Positions 15,958 to 22,884 of a DNA stretch of 37,478 nt are shown here, one piece after another. Position numbers and translations under genes: made by a program. This DNA is from Sphingobacterium sp. (GTDB lineage: Bacteria > Bacteroidota > Bacteroidia > Sphingobacteriales > Sphingobacteriaceae). The notes beneath the pieces are model-generated. The model saw only the letters and a program-made list of their open reading frames with translations. It was not told where the DNA came from and made no database searches. How positions within the stretch are numbered: the first letter of the stretch is position 1; the number at the start of each line of letters is the position of its first letter. The stretch is taken from NCBI GenBank assembly GCA_031277685.1, contig JAITLV010000014.1:1-37478 (forward strand), read 5' to 3'.

Positions 15958-17886
15958 TTAGTCAAACTTCCATCTTACAAAAGCTTCGATCGCTTCATAG
16001 TTGGCAAGACCTAATCTGTCATACAATGCAGCTGTTTCGCTTGTACGATCTTCTGCACGTACCCAAAATTCTCGTGGATCATCCCCTGGGAATACAGGCA
16101 GATCTTTTTGCGATTGGTGTTTGAAAATCGCTAAACGTTTGCGGTATACCTCTTGTGGAGATAGTGGAACAGCCATTTCGATTTCATGGATAGGATACTC
16201 ATGCCATGCTCCTCTGTATAACCATAACCAACAGTCTTTTGTCCACTCGTCAGTTTTACTCAATCGGCTCAAAGCCTCGAATAAAATATCGAAACATACC
16301 TTGTGCGTACCATGTGGATCAGCAAAATCTCCCGCAGCAAACACTTGGTGTGGTTTTACCTGACGCAACAATTCCATTGTTTGCTGGATATCATCTTCAA
16401 ACGACACATCCTTCGCAAATTTTTGTCTATCATAGAACGGTAAATCCTGGAAGTGGATATTTTCGTCTGGCAAGCCTACCAAACGGGCTCCAGCAATTGC
16501 TTCACCTTTACGGATCAATGCTTTTATTTTACGAACAAGCTCGGTATCAATCTGATTTGGCTTTTTCGTTGCAAAGATCGCTCTCTCTTCGTCATAAATC
16601 TGATTGATCTGAGCGGCCTCTGTCTTCGCACCGATCTGATTTGCCAAATCCTCGGCAAACTCTAGGTAACGAACCACATCATCATCCCACACAGCGGTAT
16701 TACCACAAGTTTGGTAAGCCACATGTACATTGTGACCCTGATCCGCCAAACGGATAAATGTTCCGCCCATAGAGATCACATCATCGTCTGGATGTGGAGA
16801 AAATACAATAACATTTTTCTTAGCAGGGTTAGCACGCTCTGGACGTTGTGAATCGTCTACATTAGGCTTACCACCTGGCCATCCTGTAATTGTATGTTGA
16901 AGTTCATTAAAAATACGGATGTTAATATTATAAGCAGGGCCAGTCTCTGTTACCAGCTTTGCCATGCCATGCGCATTATAATCTTCGTCTGTAAGCTTCA
17001 AAATTGGCTTATTGATCTCTAAAGCTAGCCAAACGACAGCTTTCTTTATCAAAGACGGAGTCCAGGTAACGTCTTCTGCCAACCATGGAAGGTCAAAACG
17101 TGTCAGCAACGATGCAGCAGCCTCATCTAAAATAAACTCAACATTATCCGATAGCTGAAGATAGGTTGCAGGAATCTCCGCTGAAATCTCGCCTTCAACA
17201 GCCTTTTTAATGATCTCTGCTTTGGTTTCAGTCCAGGCCATCAGGATAATTTCCCTTGCTTTGAAAATTGTGCCGACACCCATTGTAATGGCTTTTCTTG
17301 GCACATTTTCTTTCCCTCCAAAAGCACGGGAAGCATCACGGCGAGTTAAATCATCTAATGTGACAATACGCGTACCTGAGTTTGGCGCAGAACCAGGCTC
17401 ATTGAAACCAATGTGGCCTGTACGTCCAATACCTAATAATTGAATATCTAAACCGCCAGCAGCCGTAATCTTTTGTTCGTATGCTTCACAGAAGGCATTG
17501 ACTTGATCCGGAGCTAGGGTACCGTCAGGAATATTTACATTCGCCTTGTCAATATCTACATGATCGAACAAGTTTTTGTTCATAAAGGTCACATAGCTCT
17601 GATCGGCGTCAGGTTGCATAGGATAGTATTCGTCAAGATTGAAGGTAATCACGTTCTTAAAGCTTAAACCTTCCTCTTTGTGCAAGCGAATCAATTCTTG
17701 GTAAACCTTCACTGGTGTGGCACCAGTAGCAAGACCTAGAACAGCTTTTTCACCTTTCTCCTGCTTTGCACGAATAATTTCAGCAATACGATTTGCAACG
17801 TTTTTCGAAGCTGAATTTTGATCTGGATAGACGCTTACGGGGACTTTTTCGAAGCGTGTTTCTTCCAATAAATTTAATCTAGCCAT
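15958..17886 (-). CDS. nagB: Glucosamine-6-phosphate deaminase-like / PIG-L (LmbE) deacetylase fusion
   Basis: This 642-residue cytosolic protein joins two enzymes. Residues 15-275 are NagB-like (GlcN-6-P to Fru-6-P plus ammonia): phosphate loop LGLATGATP (50-58), NLDEYYPM with D85, and GIGRTGHIGFNEPGS (152-166) with H158 and E163. In E. coli NagB the residue before GH is catalytic Asp141; here it is T156. Residues 357-640 are a PIG-L/LmbE domain with the zinc motif SPHPDDD (363-369) and the second site DPHGTHK (523-529). PIG-L enzymes remove N-acetyl groups from GlcNAc derivatives, so the fusion could deacetylate and deaminate GlcNAc-6-P in one chain; this is inference. No separate nagA is in the window. 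It converges with the hexosaminidase gene. I believe similar fusions are common in Bacteroidota. Confidence 0.85.
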   Translation of the reverse strand: MARLNLLEETRFEKVPVSVYPDQNSASKNVANRIAEIIRAKQEKGEKAVLGLATGATPVKVYQELIRLHKEEGLSFKNVITFNLDEYYPMQPDADQSYVTFMNKNLFDHVDIDKANVNIPDGTLAPDQVNAFCEAYEQKITAAGGLDIQLLGIGRTGHIGFNEPGSAPNSGTRIVTLDDLTRRDASRAFGGKENVPRKAITMGVGTIFKAREIILMAWTETKAEIIKKAVEGEISAEIPATYLQLSDNVEFILDEAAASLLTRFDLPWLAEDVTWTPSLIKKAVVWLALEINKPILKLTDEDYNAHGMAKLVTETGPAYNINIRIFNELQHTITGWPGGKPNVDDSQRPERANPAKKNVIVFSPHPDDDVISMGGTFIRLADQGHNVHVAYQTCGNTAVWDDDVVRYLEFAEDLANQIGAKTEAAQINQIYDEERAIFATKKPNQIDTELVRKIKALIRKGEAIAGARLVGLPDENIHFQDLPFYDRQKFAKDVSFEDDIQQTMELLRQVKPHQVFAAGDFADPHGTHKVCFDILFEALSRLSKTDEWTKDCWLWLYRGAWHEYPIHEIEMAVPLSPQEVYRKRLAIFKHQSQKDLPVFPGDDPREFWVRAEDRTSETAALYDRLGLANYEAIEAFVRWKFD

Positions 17887-17915
17887 TTTATGGATATATT
17901 GATAAACGTGAATTA

Positions 17916-17923
17916 CAAATTTA
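17916..17923 (-). promoter_or_regulatory. Candidate -7 element of the NagB-like gene
   Basis: On the minus strand TAAATTTG matches TAnnTTTG, 29 bases upstream of the ATG at 17886, giving a leader near 20-25 nt. No clear TTTG -33 box is present at 19-20 nt. Confidence 0.45.
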
Positions 17924-18027
17924 TGAAATTAGTGAGTTAAGTTGAAGTAAAATTTTAATAAAGTACCTTATTCTTAACAATATTTTAAATAAAACCTTTT
18001 AGCCCTAATTTTAGCATAGAAATCAAG

Positions 18028-19176
18028 CTATATTTCGTTCAAAATCGCTACTGCTTTCAACAAAGTAGCATCCTGCTTCGCAAAACAGACACGTAAAACC
18101 TGCTGATCTGTAGCCTGTTTATAAAATGCAGAGAGCGGAATCGTGGCTATCTTGTAATGCTTTGTCAAATAGCAGGCAAAATCAAATTCTTTCTCCTGGC
18201 TAATGTCGCTATAATCAAGGTTTAGAAAATAAGTACCTTCACACGGCAAAATCTTGAATCGGGATTGCACCAATCCATTTTTGAGTAAATCTCGTTTCTT
18301 CTCGAAAAATCCAGCAAGACTCTCAACATAGGCAACATCCTTTAAATATTCGGCTATCGCAAATTGCATTGGGGTATTGACGCTGAAGACATTAAACTGG
18401 TGGATTTTTCGGAATTCATGTGTCAAAATGGCTGGTGCCACACAGTACCCAATCTTCCATCCTGTAGTATGCAACAACTTTCCAAAAGAAGCGACAACAA
18501 AACTCCGTTCACGCAAGCCAGGTATACTTAAAACCGATTGTGGTGCTATGCCATCAAAAACAAGATGTTCATAAACCTCGTCACTGAGCAGCAGTGTATT
18601 TGTTCCAGCTAATAGCTTTTCGAGCTTATTGAGTTCTTCTTTGCCCAAAACCTTTCCGGTGGGATTGTTCGGGTTATTGATAATCACCAACCGTGTCTTT
18701 TCATTGATCAATGTAGCTACATAATTCCAATCAATTTGAAAATCCGGTGCCAATAATCGGACAGGAATAATTTTACCGCCAAACAATTCGATAGTTGGTG
18801 CATAGCTATCATATGCCGGTTCGAATATAATCACTTCATCTTCTGGCCTAACGACTGTCGCTATTGCAGTAAAAATAGCCTGGGTTCCTCCTGCGGTGAT
18901 AGTGAGCTCCTCTGAAGGATCTATTTCTACAGCATATACCTTTTTATATTTTTCGGCGATCGTCTCCCGTAAACTTTGCACACCGATCATCGGTGCGTAT
19001 TGGTTGTACCCTTTTTCCATCGCAGCAGAGACCAACTTGACAAGTGTAGGGTCTGTTTCAAAATCAGGAAATCCCTGTGATAGGTTCAAGGCTTGTTCCG
19101 CATTGGCAAGCATGGTCATTTTGGTAAAAATAGATGTACCAACATGTGGAAGTTTAGTTGTTAGGTCGAAGTTCAT
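18028..19176 (-). CDS. PLP-dependent aminotransferase, methionine/kynurenine type (class I/II)
   Basis: A 382-residue fold-type I aminotransferase. Seen: NLSQGFPDF (31-39) near the N terminus, GYNQYAPMIGVQSLRETIA (56-74), the cofactor-binding AGGTQAIF, NNPNNPTGKVL (167-177), SDEVYEHL (198-205), and the Schiff-base lysine K233 in SFGKLLHTTGWKIGY. The GFPDFETDP and QYAPM..G patterns are those of the YbdL/kynurenine aminotransferase group, which transaminates methionine and aromatic amino acids; the exact substrate is uncertain. Length and motifs are complete. It lies 141 nt upstream of the NagB-like gene on the same strand, but that gap holds a -7 match, so the two are probably separate units. 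It diverges from the thioredoxin-fold gene. Confidence 0.9.
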   Translation of the reverse strand: MNFDLTTKLPHVGTSIFTKMTMLANAEQALNLSQGFPDFETDPTLVKLVSAAMEKGYNQYAPMIGVQSLRETIAEKYKKVYAVEIDPSEELTITAGGTQAIFTAIATVVRPEDEVIIFEPAYDSYAPTIELFGGKIIPVRLLAPDFQIDWNYVATLINEKTRLVIINNPNNPTGKVLGKEELNKLEKLLAGTNTLLLSDEVYEHLVFDGIAPQSVLSIPGLRERSFVVASFGKLLHTTGWKIGYCVAPAILTHEFRKIHQFNVFSVNTPMQFAIAEYLKDVAYVESLAGFFEKKRDLLKNGLVQSRFKILPCEGTYFLNLDYSDISQEKEFDFACYLTKHYKIATIPLSAFYKQATDQQVLRVCFAKQDATLLKAVAILNEI

Positions 19177-19217
19177 TTTTTGACATTTTATTAATCTACT
19201 AAATTAGTGGATTTTCT

Positions 19218-19225
19218 TATATTTG
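19218..19225 (+). promoter_or_regulatory. Candidate -7 element of the thioredoxin-fold gene
   Basis: TATATTTG matches TAnnTTTG exactly, 23 bases before the ATG at 19249. A good TTTG -33 box at the right spacing is not seen. The position supports starting the gene at 19249 rather than at an in-frame GTG (19207) that would lie upstream of this element. Confidence 0.5.
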
Positions 19226-19248
19226 TAAATATATACAAGAATAGCAAC

Positions 19249-19929
19249 ATGATAAAATACATCACACTACTTTTTTTGGTTCTTCCGTTCTTTGGTTTGG
19301 CCCAGAAAAAAGAATTGACCAAACAGGAATATATCGCTCGAGTAAAGGCAGCACCTGATTCCATCTCAACGCTAGTTGATTTGCGTCGTGTCGGCGGTTA
19401 CGATCCAGTCTATACAGAGCTTCAGGCACTTTACAATACCTTAAGCGGAAATGTCAAAAATTCCAATGAAGGGAAAGAATTTCAAGAATATTTAAATGCA
19501 TTGGAGACTGTTCAGATCGGAAAAATTGCACCTGCATTTACACAGAATGATACGACAGGTAATCCTGTACAGTTATCCGACTTCAAAGGCAAATATGTCC
19601 TGCTCGATTTTTGGGCTTCATGGTGTCCGGATTGCCGGGTTGAAAGTCCAGACCTGGTAAAAACCTATCAGCAATTTAAAGGCGATAACTTTGAGATATT
19701 AGGCATCTCATTTGACAAGGACCGCAACTCTTGGATTAAGGCCATCCATGCAGACAAGTTACATTGGAGACATGTTTCGGATTTAAAACGGTGGCAAAAT
19801 GACGTCGGCACATTATATGCCGTGAAGTCTATTCCCCAAAATGTATTGATTGACCCGAATGGAAAGATCATTGCGAAGAATCTGCATGGAGATGCCTTAC
19901 GTGCCAAGCTAAAAGAAGTATTAAAGTAG
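19249..19929 (+). CDS. TlpA-like thioredoxin-fold disulfide oxidoreductase (exported)
   Basis: A 226-residue protein with a signal peptide (MIKYITLLFLVLPFFGLAQ, 1-19), a helical stretch (about 22-90) and a thioredoxin-like domain (92-226). Markers are GKIAPAFTQND at the domain start, LSDFKGKYVLLDFWASWCPDC with the redox pair C126-P-D-C129, and the cis-proline loop SIPQNVLIDPNGKI. This is the AhpC/TSA-Redoxin/TlpA arrangement common in Bacteroidota, where such proteins reduce periplasmic disulfides. The frame extends to a GTG at 19207, but the ATG at 19249 starts a clean signal peptide. It is followed by a bidirectional terminator shared with radA. Partners are not visible. Confidence 0.88.
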   Translation: MIKYITLLFLVLPFFGLAQKKELTKQEYIARVKAAPDSISTLVDLRRVGGYDPVYTELQALYNTLSGNVKNSNEGKEFQEYLNALETVQIGKIAPAFTQNDTTGNPVQLSDFKGKYVLLDFWASWCPDCRVESPDLVKTYQQFKGDNFEILGISFDKDRNSWIKAIHADKLHWRHVSDLKRWQNDVGTLYAVKSIPQNVLIDPNGKIIAKNLHGDALRAKLKEVLK

Positions 19930-20052
19930 GACTAAATACCTGGATTAATCCAAAAATCAGAAACTTATTGCTGATGGCATCAAATTAGCCAGATATGACG
20001 GAGTACGCCTACAATCGAAGGCTCACAATGAAGCTACGAAAAAAGGAGTAAT

Positions 20053-20100
20053 AGGTAACAAAAAAAGGTAGCCAAAATTGGCTACCTTTTTTTGTTACCT
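20053..20100. terminator. Bidirectional terminator, perfect 48-nt palindrome
   Basis: The arms are perfectly complementary over more than 20 bp, from AGGTAACA at the left edge through GGTAGCCA, then TGGCTACC to TGTTACCT. Internal runs of seven A and seven T flank the GC-rich core. It can end transcripts from both the thioredoxin-fold gene (+) and radA (-, stop at 20114). Confidence 0.9.
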
Positions 20101-20113
20101 GTTTATTATCCTA

Positions 20114-21499
20114 TTAGCCAAATAAAGCGTTAAAAATATCCTCCAATTTAGCCACTGGTCTAATCGCTATATTATATTTTTTGGCATCCAGCCCTTTGGT
20201 ATTGAACTTGGAAATAAAAATACCATCAAAACCTAATTTTTCAGCCTCCTGAATACGTTGCTCAATGCGATTTACAGCCCGAATTTCTCCTGATAGGCCT
20301 ACTTCCCCCGCAAAGGTCAAATTACTCCGGATCGGAATATCCTGCTGTGAAGAGATTATCGCCACAACGACCGCCAGATCAATGGCCGGATCTTCGACAC
20401 GCAATCCACCCGCAATATTCAAAAATACATCCTGCGCGCTTAACCGAAACCCAAATCGTTTTTCCAATACTGCCAATAACATATTCAACCGCTTTGTATC
20501 GTACCCTGTAGACGAGCGCTGTGCTGTACCAAATGCCGAATTGCTCACCAAAGCCTGGACTTCAATCATCATTGGCCGCATTCCCTCCAGCATGGCTGCA
20601 ATTGAAACGCCACTCACAGGCTCATCACGTTGAGAAATCATAATTTCGGATGGATTCGACACCTCCCGCAATCCCGAGCCCTGCATTTCATATATCCCTA
20701 ATTCCGAAGCCGACCCAAACCTATTTTTGACAGCACGCAAAATACGGTAGACATGATGGCGATCGCCTTCAAATTGAAGTACGGTGTCAACCATATGTTC
20801 CAGTACTTTCGGTCCAGCGATTGAACCGTCTTTGGTAATATGCCCAACAATAAATACAGGTGTACTCGTTTCTTTGGCAAATCGGAGTAATTCGGCCGTA
20901 CATTCCCGCACCTGAGAAACTGATCCAGGAGCCGATTCAATCTGTGCAGAATGCAAGGTTTGAATGGAGTCAATGACGATAACATTGGGCTGTACGGTCT
21001 CAATCTGTTTGAAAATATTTTGTGTAGATGTTTCCGTCAGAATATAGCAATTGGCTTTGGACGACTGCGACAATCGCTCAGCCCGCATCTTGATCTGCTG
21101 CTCACTTTCCTCTCCCGAAATATAGAGTGTTTTAACCTGTGGAATAGACAGTGCCAACTGCAGCATCAAGGTGGATTTTCCGATACCAGGTTCTCCCCCG
21201 ATCAAAACCAAAGATCCTGGAACGATCCCGCCCCCTAAAACCCGGTTGAATTCCTGATCAGGTGTCAAAATACGAGATTCATCCTGATACACAATCTCAT
21301 GAATGATTGCGGCTTTATTTGCTCGTTTTGTATTTCCAGTTGTTGTTGTGCTGCGCCATTCAGGAACTTTCGAATTTGTCTTTTCGACAACTTCTTCCAC
21401 AAAGCTATTCCATTGTTTACAAGAAGGACACTGTCCCATCCATTTGGGGGACTCATAGCCACAATTTTGACAGAAATATGCTGATTTTGATTTTGCCAT
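20114..21499 (-). CDS. radA: DNA repair protein RadA (branch-migration ATPase)
   Basis: A 461-residue RecA-like protein that assists homologous recombination by driving branch migration. Seen in order: a four-cysteine zinc finger (C10, C13, C24, C27 in YFCQNCGYESPKWMGQCPSC); Walker A GGEPGIGKST (101-110); Walker B VIVIDSIQT; the RadA-specific KNRFG motif (258-262); and a C-terminal Lon-protease-like domain (about 285-461, with GGLRVEDPAIDLA and FAGEVGLSGEIR). Length and motifs match the family. Upstream, in the gap before the dipeptidase gene, lies a five-unit 11-bp tandem repeat 105 nt from the start codon, possibly part of its control region. It is not obviously in an operon with any neighbour. 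Confidence 0.97.
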   Translation of the reverse strand: MAKSKSAYFCQNCGYESPKWMGQCPSCKQWNSFVEEVVEKTNSKVPEWRSTTTTGNTKRANKAAIIHEIVYQDESRILTPDQEFNRVLGGGIVPGSLVLIGGEPGIGKSTLMLQLALSIPQVKTLYISGEESEQQIKMRAERLSQSSKANCYILTETSTQNIFKQIETVQPNVIVIDSIQTLHSAQIESAPGSVSQVRECTAELLRFAKETSTPVFIVGHITKDGSIAGPKVLEHMVDTVLQFEGDRHHVYRILRAVKNRFGSASELGIYEMQGSGLREVSNPSEIMISQRDEPVSGVSIAAMLEGMRPMMIEVQALVSNSAFGTAQRSSTGYDTKRLNMLLAVLEKRFGFRLSAQDVFLNIAGGLRVEDPAIDLAVVVAIISSQQDIPIRSNLTFAGEVGLSGEIRAVNRIEQRIQEAEKLGFDGIFISKFNTKGLDAKKYNIAIRPVAKLEDIFNALFG

Positions 21500-21603
21500 T
21501 CTACGAAATTACAAATTTCTCTCCGGTAATATAAAGAAGATTAATACACAGGCCAACCTCCTACTCACTATTGATTCGATACAGCTGAAGTATCCACCAC
21601 ATA

Positions 21604-21658
21604 GATACTATAATAATACTTTAAGAATACTTAGTCAATACTTTATCAATACTGTAAG
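21604..21658. repeat. Five-unit 11-bp tandem repeat upstream of radA
   Basis: Five consecutive 11-nt units begin at 21604, 21615, 21626, 21637 and 21648: GATACTATAAT, AATACTTTAAG, AATACTTAGTC, AATACTTTATC and AATACTGTAAG. The core AATACT is exact in four and GATACT in the first; the rest of each unit varies. The spacing is exactly 11 with no slip, close to one helical turn. It lies in the 224-bp gap upstream of radA and downstream of the dipeptidase gene, both on the minus strand. Possible roles are an operator array or a curved segment; the function is unknown. Confidence 0.8.
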
Positions 21659-21723
21659 CGTGCTACATCGCCCTATTAAAAGAACCTCACATGACGAATA
21701 AACATTTTACCAGAACGAACAAA

Positions 21724-22884
21724 TTATTTTTCATTTTCGCTCAAAATCCGTAGAAAATTCTGACCCATAATTTTAGCAATAGCTGCGTTGTTATATCCAC
21801 GCGCTAAAAGCCCTTTTGTCAATAAGGGAAACTTGGAGACATCCTCCAATCCTTGGGGAGAAGATTCAATACCATCAAAATCCGACCCTACAGCAACATG
21901 ATCGACACCAACTTTCTTCACGAGGTAATCAATGTGGTCCAAAAGCTTATCCATTGGTGCATCAGCTTCGTATTGAGCTTCCTTTGGCAGACTATCATAC
22001 ATACTCCAGGTACTTAATTTCGGATCTGCTTCCCTACCAAATTGCCTTCTGTAGATCTTCCTTAGTCTCGTTTCATAGGACGGATCCAAAAAACCAGAGT
22101 AAAAGTTTACGCCGATCACTCCCCCATTTTTCTTCAATGCTGCTAACTGTTCATCTTTCAGATTGCGAAAATGCGGGCATAAACGATAGGCATTGCTATG
22201 TGACACTAATATGGGCTTATTGGAAGTTGCAATAACGTCGTAAAAAGTTTGTTCGCCACCATGAGAAAGATCGACCAACATGCCAAGTTCATTCATCTTT
22301 TTAATAATTGCTTTCCCATGATCAGTTAATCCCTTTTCCTTCGGATCCATCTTATCCGATTCCATCGCGGCACAACTTGCCCAGGGCACATTATAATTCC
22401 AGGTCAAGGTCAGGTATTTAGCTCCCCGTTCATGGAGTTTGATCAGATTGTCGATGCTCCCCTCAATCATATTTCCCCCTTCAACACCGATAATCGCCGC
22501 AATTTTCCCAGTCTTTAAAATCGCGTCAATATCTCCGGAAGATTTAGCTAAGGCAATAGCCTCACTGTTGGCAGTAATCATCTTCTCCAATGCATCTATC
22601 TGTGCGTTGGCATGTTGAAATGCACCGGTCTTCCATTTTGCATCATCTGACCAAACAGCAAACACCTGTACATCTACCCCACCTTCCTTTAATCGTGGCA
22701 AATCTGTTGCCCCTGAATTCAGACGCTGGCCGATATCTCTGCCCTGAAAAATAGATGCATAGATCACATCATTATGTCCATCCACAACAATTAGATCCTG
22801 ATGAATCTGCCTATAATTCTGACCATAAGCCAAGTGGCTTAAAGGTAGCATACTCAACCCCATAACAAATAGATGTTTGATCAT
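21724..22884 (-). CDS. Exported membrane dipeptidase (peptidase family M19)
   Basis: A 386-residue zinc dipeptidase with a signal peptide (about 1-21, ending HLAYGQ). The M19 metal ligands are in place: H37 and D39 in VVDGHNDV, E135 in GVEGGN, H208 in DLSHGG, H229 in SHSNAYRLC, and the aspartate of AVGSDFDGIE. Family members cleave dipeptides, often with a D-residue at the C-terminal side. The start codon overlaps the end of the upstream serine-hydrolase gene by 4 nt, so the two are translationally coupled and likely work on the same material. Cell-wall peptides or imported peptides are reasonable guesses. No terminator is recognisable after the stop. Confidence 0.93.
   Translation of the reverse strand: MIKHLFVMGLSMLPLSHLAYGQNYRQIHQDLIVVDGHNDVIYASIFQGRDIGQRLNSGATDLPRLKEGGVDVQVFAVWSDDAKWKTGAFQHANAQIDALEKMITANSEAIALAKSSGDIDAILKTGKIAAIIGVEGGNMIEGSIDNLIKLHERGAKYLTLTWNYNVPWASCAAMESDKMDPKEKGLTDHGKAIIKKMNELGMLVDLSHGGEQTFYDVIATSNKPILVSHSNAYRLCPHFRNLKDEQLAALKKNGGVIGVNFYSGFLDPSYETRLRKIYRRQFGREADPKLSTWSMYDSLPKEAQYEADAPMDKLLDHIDYLVKKVGVDHVAVGSDFDGIESSPQGLEDVSKFPLLTKGLLARGYNNAAIAKIMGQNFLRILSENEK

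Noticed and set aside
15834..16124. 96-codon plus-strand frame spanning the terminator and the end of the NagB-like gene
   Set aside because: It crosses a strong minus-strand terminator and antisense coding sequence and resembles nothing.
16206..16607. 133-codon plus-strand frame within the NagB/PIG-L gene
   Set aside because: Opposite-strand shadow of a gene with clear motifs; its translation shows no domain, only cysteine- and leucine-rich noise.
21604..21658. CRISPR array interpretation of the tandem repeat
   Set aside because: Units are 11 bp with no unique spacers and no cas genes are near.
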